Shown in pieces: positions 48,571 through 59,000 of a stretch of 64,000 nt of DNA. The position numbers and the translations under genes are program-made. The DNA comes from Brachionus manjavacas. Its lineage: Eukaryota; Rotifera; Eurotatoria; Ploima; Brachionidae. The stretch covers positions 2,959,501 to 3,023,500 of the forward strand of contig JAHQIY010000005.1 of NCBI GenBank assembly GCA_019054805.1. Reading direction: 5' to 3'. Position 1 is the stretch's first letter; every line of letters starts with the position of its first letter. Under the pieces are notes generated by a model. It saw only the letters and a list, made by a program, of their open reading frames with translations. It did not search any database and was not told where the DNA came from.

Positions 48571-49440
48571 AAAAAACCAGGCTAATTGATTTTTCAAATA
48601 TTAAATTACATTCCAGTAAAACAAGCTGGTATTAACAACTATTTAGGTTTTTAATTAGAACCGTGAAACCTTGTTAATTCGAACCACCAGTCGTGAGTTT
48701 AAGTATGGCTTCCTTCCAAAACCATTCTTTATTTTCTCTTTAGAGGCTCGTTGTAACACTATTTTTAATTGACAACAGTAATGCAAGCATAATTTACCAG
48801 GCATGTAAAATATATCGAAAATTGTTCATACATTTATTAGACAATGGCTCAATGCAGTCGTGTTTACCAGCTTGACCTGGCTTATTTTAAAGATTTACTT
48901 GCCTACTAAACCAAACTTCATTTTTAGAATAAACGGCTCCCTGCAACCGCATTTGTTCAACGAACATGCTTGAGATTATTGAATGACTTACCCTCCAGAC
49001 CAGACAATATTTCCGTTTAGTGGCTACGGGCAACCGAGATTAATCCAACAACCAAGCTTGGGTACATATTATGGCATACCCTCAAATTCAAATAGTATTT
49101 ATTTTTAATTGGAAACATGTAACCATCAAGACTCCATGATTTTTAACCTATTTTATAAGCCCGTCACCTTGGTCAATTATAATAAAGATTAAAATGATTC
49201 CGTGCGGCATTCTAGACAACCATTTTTTGAATCTAATTAATAACTAACCGGTCGTTAAGGTAGGTTAAAATTCGATAAAAATGGTTCCGTGCAACCATTG
49301 AGACACCCCATTTTAAATATTTTTTAAAGAAACCTCTTCTACCAGTTCTTAATGGGGAGCTACCAACAAAATGTTTTTTTCAGATATTGATTCCCCATCT
49401 TTTTATAACGGTTCCGTGTAACCGCTATTTTGGATGAAAG
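48571..49440. repeat. Degenerate ~88-bp tandem satellite
   Basis: A motif close to CGGTTCCGTGCAACCG recurs near 48659, 48745, 48845, 48934, 49021, 49110, 49195, 49282 and 49409. The spacing is mostly 85-90 bp. ACCAG and TTTTTAATT words recur between the motif copies. The array is diverged. No ORF is kept, so it reads as an old satellite rather than a coding repeat. Confidence 0.7.
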
Positions 49441-49650
49441 ATGAATTTTTCTTTCATCCTATATTGACAGCGAAACACAACATAGCTTTATTTTTGAAAA
49501 AGAATTTTAAATTTAAATTTTGTCTTGTAAATTTTAAAATGATATTCATTGGGGGATTTTTCTCCCTAAATCGATTTATTTCACGAGATTTTGACTTGTT
49601 TAATCGGTATTTCCAGCTAGAGGCCGCATCATCAATGGCTATAAAAAAAA

Positions 49651-49830
49651 TTTTGGGTATCATTTAATGTCTAAATAAATTTTCAGGGAACATTATTAAA
49701 TAACTTATAGGTATCATTGATACTTTAAAATAATAATTGGACATGATTGAAGCCTAAAAAAAATTTTCGGGTATGATTGATACCTAAAAAATTTAGACAT
49801 CAAGAAAATTTTCTGGTATTATATCAGAAC
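49651..49830. repeat. 28-bp minisatellite
   Basis: A unit like TTTTCGGGTATGATTGATAC plus CTAAAAAA starts at about 49651, 49680, 49706, 49736, 49764 and 49792, with spacing near 28 bp. Units differ by several bases, and the last is partial. The array sits just right of the 88-bp satellite. Confidence 0.65.
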
Positions 49831-50113
49831 CTCGATTACCAACAAAACTCTTTTCCCTCATTTTATTTATGAAAATTTGAAATGACGTTCCCCAGGCCCA
49901 CCCTTAATACCTAGCCCCCAATTGACCTCATATTCGTGATCAGCACTCTAAATTACCTCTTGTAAGCTATTTCCCCCCTTTAAATTTAAAAAAGTTTTTA
50001 TTATAAGACAAAATTCGGTCTCCATGTCCCACTCAACACCTTCAGAAACCATTTAGAAACTTCAGAATAGAATTTTCAGAAACCGTGACCGTGTCCGCAT
50101 TAGCCGAACAACC
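49831..50113. other. G+C-richer accessory spacer, unidentified
   Basis: Contains C-rich words (CCCCAGGCCCACCC, ATTTCCCCCC) unlike the rest of the window. No gene or repeat was recognised. It lies among repeats and may be older mobile-element sequence. Confidence 0.3.
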
Positions 50114-50267
50114 TTTAAGCGGGCGGTCATTTGGCCGGTCAGCTAGGTGGTCAAATTTTTGGACCGTCAAAATAAACGGTCTAAAATATACGGGTGGCCA
50201 AAAAACCGGCCTAAGAAATACGGACGGTCAAAAATACGACCAAATTTTTGGCGGTTAGCTGCTTAAA
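50114..50267. repeat. Palindromic element with GGTCAAAA repeats
   Basis: TTTAAGC (50114-50120) and GCTTAAA (50261-50267) bracket about 154 bp packed with CGGTC, GACCG, GGCC and GGTCAAA words in both orientations. The G+C content is far above that of the flanks. It could fold into a compound hairpin and is probably a small non-autonomous DNA element. Confidence 0.55.
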
Positions 50268-50399
50268 TTGGATTTTTTTCGAAATAATGTTATTAATTTT
50301 TAAAAAAATAAATAATTAAACTTATAGAAAAAAAATTTTCTTTTCCAACACTAACTCTAATCTAAATGACTTTTATTAAGAACATTAAATAAATTTATA

Positions 50400-50590
50400 T
50401 TCGAATCGAGATATATTGATTACCCAATTCCATTGTGTAATTGCTACCTTACTATTTCCTCCTTTTTTCCTGAAAACTGAACTTTGTAAACATGTGCCAC
50501 ATGTTACAATCTATGTATTCTTAACTTTCATTTTTTTTTAGCTAATTTACTTTATTTTGATTTTTTTTTTTATTTATTCTGAAGGAGCAA
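50400..50590 (+). mobile_element. LINE C-terminal stub and 3' UTR
   Basis: The plus strand reads ESRYIDYPIPLCNCYLTIS at about 50403-50459, the same coding end as the remnant at 9904-10440. A related 3' UTR follows, with AAACATGTG, a T-rich stretch and TTATTCTGAAGGAGC at the close. The rest of the element is absent. An (AAAT)n microsatellite follows at about 50590-50622. Confidence 0.65.
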
Positions 50591-50622
50591 AAATAAATAA
50601 ATATAAATAAATAAATATATCT

Positions 50623-51487
50623 TGAATATTTTTTACAAAATTAAATTTAAGACTTAGCTTTTTTAAAATTCTCATTGTCTTTAAAGATATATCTCTCATT
50701 TAAAGATAAAAATTGATAAAATATACAAAAATATTTTATTTAATTTTTAATTATATAAGAAAATGTTTAAATTGAAAATTTCAAAAATTTTTCGCTTATT
50801 TTTTTTGGATTGTGATTGATTGATTCGGAATTTTTATGTGAATCACTCACACTCACTAGTTGGGTGCAATGCACTCAAACTCACTTAAAGATTAAGATAC
50901 AGGCGAATTAATATGATCCCTTTGTTAGCTGAATGGGCGTGTCTAAAGGCAGCTTGGTCCGACATAATAAATATTGGAGTCCCAATGATAAGTACCATTC
51001 ATTTTATAAATGAGTATTGAATTACTCATTTTTTGGTAATTAGTTTTTTAAAATTCATATTTTAAAAATTAATTTCTTAAAAAAATATTAAATGATCAGC
51101 TGATAGATCATATTTAATAACAGATATTATCGATTAATGATGATTAATAATGAGGCAATTAAAATTCTTTAATTAATTGTTTAATGAATGTTAATTTTCG
51201 AAAAAAAAGAAAAAATTTCATTCAATTTAAAATAGACTTTTATTAATAAAATTAAAAAAATTTAAAAAAATGTAAAGTCATTACATCATAATTAACTAAC
51301 ACAAATACTTAAAAAATAACTTAAAAAAGGAATAATTGTTCAAAATAAATTTTATTTATGGCATTTTTTTGTTGCCGTTTATATCAATAAATACATCTCC
51401 AAAACAGAGAACTTAAAATAAAAACATAGAAAAAGAGCTCTTAACTTGACAAAAAAGCGCCTCAAAAAAAAATCAATTTATCCGGTT
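50623..51487. other. Spacer downstream of the TASOR-like gene
   Basis: A G+C-richer stretch at 50840-51000 (CACTCACACTCACTAG and GAATGGGCGTGTCTAAAGGC) looks like a repeat but was not matched inside the window. No gene was seen. Confidence 0.4.
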
Positions 51488-51545
51488 TTTATTCAACAAT
51501 ACGATAACAAGTTAATTAATATCACCTAAATACTAATATACATGT

Positions 51546-54500
51546 TCATGGTCTCTGATAAGGATGATGTCTAGCTTGAAGCAGCCTGTTTCTTTGAATT
51601 CCGGTCAGCTGATCAAGCGAAACTGCTCCTTGCAAACCTTGCAATTGTCGATAATCGATTAATTGGTAACCGACTGGCACTGACCCTACATTCTGGCCAG
51701 AGGCTACTTGAGCTTGTCCTGCACCTTGAGCCGGAAAACCATTCAGACCAAAAGCTCCGCTAGCTAGTTGATAATTTAAAAGTTGTTGTTGCTGCAGTTG
51801 CTGCAATTGTTGAAGCTGTTGATTTTGGTTTTGATTGAGATTATTGCCAGCAAGCATGTAACCTTGCTGTGTAGCAATGGCAGCTTGAGCAGAAGGTGAA
51901 GGAGCATACACTTGCTGTCCAGACTGGCCATTATAAGCTAAAACAGCTGCTTGGCCATTCATTTGATTGTTGGCAGATTTGGGGGACTGTGTTTGAGGAG
52001 CTTGTTGTTGTTGTGGAGGATTTGAATTCTGCTGCATGGGCTGTTGGGCTTTTTGATTAGCTAGCTGTGGAGCAGCTTGGTAAATTATTTGCGGAGTCTG
52101 CTGAGCTTGTTGAATATGACCTGTCTGTGCACTTGTTTGATAAAGCTGACCATTAATGTTTATTGTGTGTTGGGCAGGAATTTTTTGCATCGCAGCGGCT
52201 TGTTGCTGAGCTTGGGCCTGAAGTATTTGCTGCTGAAGAATGGCCTGAGCTTGAGCTTGCTGTGCAGCAACCAACTGCTGTTGTACTAGACCTGGCGCTG
52301 CGGTCACATAGGTCAGACCATTAGGACCTCGGCACAGAAAAACCTGCTGTTGGAGAGGCGATTGAATTGAGTGGTTCAAAAAAGACTGGGCATGGAGACC
52401 ACCGATTGACTGAGGGATCTGGGGAGCCGCATAAGGTAACCGGATTCCCAATGAATTTGGCTGATAAACAAAAGGACTCAGATTTGAGGGTAATGCGTGT
52501 CTATAAGCAGTGTAAGCTGTCGGCTTTGGATAAGTATTAGTGGCCGCTTTGACTGTTCCATTCGGAGTGGTAGAAACAATGGGAGTGCCATTAGGGGTTG
52601 CTGATTGTGCTTGGCTTGAATTTGGTGTTGTGGTACCGTTTTGATTTTCTTGCTTGGGAGATGCTGAAACTTGCTCAACTTTTTGTTCATCCGCAGTTTT
52701 CGGAGTTGTATTCTCTATTTCGTTTTTTGCCTCTTCCGCTTGTGTTTGGTCAGTTTCTTTTTCCTTTTGTTTCTCTTCTTCGCTTTTGTCACTCTCTTTA
52801 GTCTGATCGTCTATTTTGTCTTTTTTCTCTTCAACTGTTTCTTCACTGGATTCTAAGGCGCTGTTTTGCTCAGCTTTTGTTTCCGAATCGTTGCCATTTT
52901 TCTCATTTGATGATTGCACATTTGTTTCGGCACACTGAGGAATTATTTCCAAGTCAGTAAAACTTACTGGCCATTCATTTGACCCATCAGTTCTAAGCCA
53001 AGTGACTACTGCATAAGGTAAGCAGTGTCTTGGTCGTTTTGCTGGAATTTTATTGGAATCATATTCATATAGAAAAATCTTGGTGTAAAAAAAAAATTAA
53101 TACTTTTTTTAAATAAAGTTGGTCAAAAGTCACAGTCAAGTCTGAACTTTGACTTAAAATATTTTTTTAGTATTTTAGTTCTTTTTGCAAGAGAAATATT
53201 TAAAATCAAAATTTTCTAAAATTTTTTTCTTAATGATAATTTTTGAGCTACTGTTAGTTTTAAATAAAAAAATTACTTGTGAATGATCGAATTGAGTTTC
53301 AATGATGTCATTTTCTTTCGGTGCAATGACCGACATGTGACTGTTAAAATTTAAAGTTGCTGGTATTGGTGCCAATTTGGCATCTTTTCGCACCAAAGCT
53401 AGGGTCTGTTTGCCGTAGCAAATCTTGAAAATGATCATTTTAAGACTAAAATGATCAGGATAGCGATGCAATTCATTGAATCTAAGAGCCACATCAGGGT
53501 ATTTACACAAATACACGCCTGACTTACTCTGTCCAATTACGTTGTAATTACTCTCTTGACACTGGTACCCATTTTGAACTACTTCATTAATTTGATGGTC
53601 ATTTTCAATCAAAAAAGCATAATGTTCTTCATGTTCGCACTCTTCCTTTGCCTGTGATTTGAACTCTGTTTTGATCTCTTTTCGTATAATTAAATTAATT
53701 TGAGTTTTTTTTAATTTAAAAAAAAATAAAACCAAAAATAAAAGTGTTTATTAAAAACAATTTAAAAAATATAATGGAAATAAAATCAAAAGATCTCTTA
53801 AAAATCACAACGATTAGGATTAGATTTTTAATCATTCAAGCTAATGTTTAAACAGTAAAACAGCAATTAAATTTTTTTGTTGTTGAAAAGTTCAATTTGA
53901 TCAATCTTTAGGCAATCTTGAATTAAAGTTTTTATTTTAAATGCCAAGATTGAACCAAAGAAACTCGAAAATATTAGCGTTTGATTAGATGTTTCCATTA
54001 GATATTACTCATTTTTAAATAGCATTCAGGGTTTAATTAATTTTAAGAGAAGCAAAAATTATTAAATTACAAAATAAAATTATTTTGTACAAGAACTAAT
54101 ATTAAATGTTAATTTTTAATTAAAAAAATTTATAAGAGATATTTCTCTTTTGGACACTCGACCGAATTTGGAATAAAATTAGTGGGTCTAGGTCGAGTGA
54201 CCGTGGTGAATTACTAGATTAGCAACAAAACAAATAATAATTACGCTGCGATAAATAAAATTTTAAAAAATAAAGATTGAGAAAATTTACATACAAACTT
54301 TCATTTTTTTAATTTTTTGGACATCTTAATCTAAATTTGTAAATTGTTTAATTCATCATTTAACTCGATGGTTTCTCATCAGCTAGAATTAAGAGTAAAA
54401 TAAAGTGCATCAGATTTTGCCGTTTAACTCGTTTGCTTCAATCCGATACATTTTATTTGCATTCATTTTTTTCTATTATCAACACAGTTTTAACAGAGCA

Positions 54501-57500
54501 AACTTAAAAAATGTGATTAAAATTCATTTTTAATCATCTAGATTTTGAAAAAAATAATAGCTATTTTACAGCGGTTTAGTTATAATGTTAAAAAAGCTTT
54601 CAATAATCATTTCATCAGAGTTTAATTTTAATTTTAAGGACATGGGCAAGGACTTTCGTGCTTTGAAATTAAGTGCAATTTTTCATTACCGAAATTGTTA
54701 GGAAAATGATTGTTGACAAAAAAACATTTTCGAAGTTTAAAAAGTGTTGTGAGTATTTTAATTCATCACTTGTAAATAATTTACTAAATTTCGACAGCAT
54801 TTTCGCAAACAAGATTATCACAGTAAAAAAATAATTTTAAATTTTAAATTTTTTACTTTTGAAAAAATTATAGGTATAAAATTTTGATTTGATTTTTTAT
54901 TATTTATCAATATTTGACTATTAAAAAACATTTGGTTAATTTCTTTTAGTAGTTAGCATTGTTAAAAATTCCCAAATTATTAATGTGCAAACTGCTTAAA
55001 TAAATTTTTTTTTTAAATAAAACCAATTTTAAAATTTTCATGCTATAATTATAAAATTGAACAAGTTTATAATTTTTCTAAATCCGTGAAAAAAAAACAA
55101 TGATTGAAAAAAAAGATTTTTTTTAATTATTTATTTTTTATTGATCTCATTGATTATATTTATAAATGCTAGAAACTAGCATTTAGTAATTAAAATGCTT
55201 CTAATTGGAAAAATAAAGTAATGATCAAAAATTGTTTTTTTCTAACTTTAAAATTTAATTGAAAAACATTTTTAAAAAGCAAACATTCGATGTTTTTATT
55301 TATAATTTGCAAAACTCTACCGAAAATATATGCAGAATTATACTACACTGTTTGTTAAAAATGAAAACATCAATAATTTTTAATCATAAACTTCAATTTG
55401 CCCTCAAATTTTAGACTTAACTTTTATTCTATTTTTATTTCGAGCTATTTTTATTTTATATTATAATTCAATGTTTTTTTTATTTAATTTAACCTTCTTT
55501 TGTTTTTCGTTATTCAAGTGATCAATAATAGACTTTTAAAAATAAATAACTTAAAATAATTATTTTAATTCATTCACACATTTAATTCATATATTTTAAT
55601 TCAAACCATTTGTAAAACTCCATTTTCATATGGTGTTACACGAAGGGTAAAAATTAATAATTTTTGTGCATTAATTGACAGTATGTGTTCGATTCTTTAG
55701 ATTTTTCTTAAACCTTTTTTTTCTTTTACAATAAATTTTAATATAATTGCTTGAAATGAGCTTTTATGCTTACGTCAAATCAATCTTTATTAATTTAATT
55801 AATTTATATTTTTGAAGTTTTTTTTAGTAAACCTAAAAAAGAAAAATTTTATTAAAGCTATAAATTATATTTTTGAACACTATTACTTAATTAATGTAGA
55901 ATTATTTGCCTAGAAATTAAACTCACTAAATTTTTTATTAAAAAATTAATAATTGATAATGATTTTTATGAGAATTGACTAAAGATGTTCTATCCAAAAT
56001 TTTAATTCTTGTAAATGATCAAAACAAACTAAGAAATATTGTTTAGTGCATTATTAAATCAAAATTTGTTCATAAAGATGACAATTTTGTTTAAAATTAT
56101 TCACACTTAAAAACATTGTAGACGACCTCAAATATGAATTATTATTTTAATTCTTGACAAGTAAAAAATCATGTTTAAGATAATTTTAAATTGAATTTTT
56201 CTTTAGTTTTCGAGCAAAGTTTGGTTACAATTTGTTTTTTATCAAGATTTATTTTAACGGAACGCTTTTTCTTTACCTTTTATATTATTATTTCAAATAA
56301 AAAATAAAATTTTATTTTACTTAGTAATTATCTTTTTAGATCCTAATGAAATTTTATACTTACGATTTTTGAAAAAAAATCAATTTCAAAATTAAAATCT
56401 ACTGACAATTTTTTTGGATTTTTTTTCATATTTTTGAAAAAAAAATTTTCATAACTTCTTCATTATTATATTATTAATTATATGGAAAAAGGATTTTTTC
56501 TATTCTATCGTTTCAATTCAGAAAAATTTGAACAACTTTTTTACTAAGAATAATAATTTAGTTCAGTAAAATTCTTAATGATGAAGCAAATATGTTTAAT
56601 CCGAAAAATATCTGCAAAGACTCTGTAAAGTAATTGCAACTTTTTAATTGCAGAATAGCAGAAAATTGCATATTTTTATGCAGAAATTTTCATTACAAAA
56701 TTTTTGAAAAGTTGAAAAGCATTCCGTTCCACACATTTTTCTATAATTTTCTATCCATTTTAAGTCATTAGGGAACAAAAACAAATAAATAAATCGCAAA
56801 TTAAAAATAAATGAATTATAAATAATCTATATGAATGTTTAGTAAATAAATGAACTTGACTGAATTGCATATTTAATGATTTTTTTTTTTTTTTTACTAC
56901 ATCTAGTCTCGCTCCACAGGTCTCCTGCTGTAGCTTATTACTATTATTATTATTAGATCATTTACCAAATAACTCGACTCCTTACTGCATTTCAAAAAAA
57001 AGGTATTTAGAAAACATCTTCACTTAAGGGAAACAAATATTTTTCAATTCCTATAAAGTTAAATAATTACTAGTTGTGACGACCATTTATGATTTAAAAC
57101 CAACTTACCGTCAAATTCCAACACGAAGTCCATTCAACTTACCCGTTTTAAAAATTAAAATGTTTTTATTTTTTTAAATATAAATAAAAAATAACCAAAA
57201 AACAAAGTGGCTAATAATTAAAACAAAGCGGTAATGATTAATAGATAAAATTTACAAAAAATAGCTATTATTTTCAAGTAATATAAAATCAAAACTACAG
57301 CTAGATCCAGCTAACTTATTAAGTATTTGATAATAAACATGCAATCATTTACCAAAAAATCAACAATCCAGACCGGCAGGGTCTAGATCAAGAATACTTT
57401 TCTTGCATTTAAAGCTAGGATTGACAAATTAAAGCTTTAATTAAAAAATACAGTGAACCCAACATGAAAATAAATCAAGAGTTTTCTAACATCTATTTAC

Positions 57501-59000
57501 ATAAAACGTGATTTTTCATCGAGCATTTAAGATCAAACAGTGAAAATTCAAAAAAAATATAAGGATTCACTAAAGACTATAAACAATGTTTTTTTTTATT
57601 AAATAAAAAGCTAAATATGTTACGCAGTTAATCAATGTTTATGTTTATGAGCCCATAACTAGTCAAAACACATTGATCACTATAGGATTAAGAGAGTAAA
57701 TTAAATTTAAAATAATTAAACACAAGATAAAACAGTCATCACGTGATCAAAATATTTAGACTGGAATATTATTTTAGGCCTAGTAAAAAAATCGATTTAC
57801 AGCTCAAATAATAGAGTCTTGGTGCAGTGTGCAAAAATTTTATATTTAGATTATAGAATTGTCAAAATAATCAAATAAATAAATGAGTCAAAAATTGATT
57901 TCCGATTGTAGCTAACTTCCTCCAGTAAAGATGTTTAATCGGCCCTCCCCTAATTCGTGACTGAATTTTTTGTAATCTGGTGAACTGACACTTTCGTGAG
58001 CTTCAGTTCTAGTGACAATAGTTCTTTAGTTCACCTTTTTTATTTTAATAGATTATTTAATAATTTTTTTAACCTGAAATACAATTGATATAAAAATATT
58101 TTATTAAATTAACAATCAATTAATTATTCAAAGTAAATCTATTTTCGACTAATCTAATTATTTGTCATTTATGTACATTTTGCTTTTATGCAATTTTAAG
58201 CCTCACATCCCTTTACATTCTAAAACCATAGTTTGACAGCTTCATCGATAAAAGAGACAGACTTTTTGCGGGTCACAATTTTATCTTCAAAGCCGCATTG
58301 ATTCCGCAACATTTAACTATTTCAGAAAAATTATTGATTTTTTTTCTCAGCCAAAAAATTTTGCACTTCCTTTTTTTATGACCATTGAAGATTCTATTAT
58401 TTGAGCAAAACAACACATAATAATCAATTAATTGTTGTCAAAAAATATCTATAATAAAATTGCTACTGATTATGTTAAATGTGAATAGCAAGTATTTAGA
58501 ATATAAAACTGCACACTATTTAAAATTAAAAAGGACATTAAGTTTTGATGTCTTGACTAAACAAATCTCGGACAGTTAGAAAATAAGCTATGTTAAAAAA
58601 GGAAAAATTTTCATGCTTTGTATTGGCGTTGAGTCTTGATTAAAGCGATTAGTAAGTAAAATAAAAATCAAACTTACGTTCAAATTCTTGCATTAGTTTG
58701 TTGTTAACAATTAGTTCGTATTTTACGGGCTGCCAATTAATAGATTTTTTAATAAAAAATGAACTTTTAAGTAAGTTAATAAGCGTCTTGTTTAGGGTGG
58801 TGTTTGACTCGAGTTCGAAAAGCATTTCTTTGAGTTGAAATTAGTTTTGAAAGATGGAATTTTTGGTGTAAGGTAAGCTTACTGAATCCATTGGTCTGGG
58901 TGGTGTGATTTGTAGAGTTGAGGGTTGCGGGGATGGCGAGCGTCATTGCCTGATGGTGTGGACTTGACAGCAGCGTATTTGGCATTAGACTGTTGAACAT
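51546..59000 (-). CDS. TASOR-like protein: DUF3715 (pseudo-PARP) domain plus Gln-rich tail
   Basis: Four minus-strand exons fit: 59000-58883, 58827-58678, 53677-53277 and 53078-51546, giving 733 residues. Introns are 55, 5,000 and 198 bp, all GT-AG in phase. Residues about 55-260 match the DUF3715 domain of TASOR and TEX15: YELIVNNKLMQEFE, EHYAFLIENDHQI, SKSGVYLCKYPDV, MIIFKICYGK and, across the third intron, FDHSQ/IFLYEYD then RPRHCLPYAVV. In TASOR this is an inactive PARP-like fold used in the HUSH silencing complex. An acidic Glu/Lys stretch (about 275-370) and a Gln/Ala-rich tail (about 380-690) follow. Other TASOR domains are not seen, and the protein is much shorter than the 1,670-residue human TASOR, so the exact role is open. 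Poly(A) signal (reverse) at 51488-51493. Confidence 0.8.
53118..53160. repeat. AAGTC/GACTT element in a TASOR-like intron
   Basis: GGTCAAAAGTCACAGTCAAG followed by TCTGAACTTTGACTTAAAA, the same word family as at 34255-34335 and 35113-35259. It lies inside the 198-bp third intron, which is longer than most introns here. Confidence 0.45.
53678..58677 (-). other. 5,000-bp intron of the TASOR-like gene
   Basis: The interval between exons 2 and 3 is about ninety times longer than typical introns of the window. It is A+T-rich with no nested gene recognised. It holds a 9-bp inverted repeat CACTCGACC/GGTCGAGTG (54155-54163 and 54191-54199) and a LINE tail at 56897-56956. Confidence 0.6.
56897..56956 (+). 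mobile_element. Very short LINE 3' tail
   Basis: About 40 bp of G+C-richer sequence (TCTAGTCTCGCTCCACAGGT) followed by (ATT)n at 56940-56956 within the TASOR-like intron. The form matches the 3' ends of the ATT-tailed LINEs at 778, 20735 and 41471. Confidence 0.5.

Noticed and set aside
48661..48700. Possible tRNA B box (GGTTCGAATT on the minus strand)
   Set aside because: No A box or cloverleaf stems at the right distance; the site lies inside the 88-bp satellite.
52077..52289. Plus-strand Leu-rich ORF
   Set aside because: It is the antisense reading of the Gln-rich tail of the TASOR-like gene (CAG/CAA repeats read as Leu).
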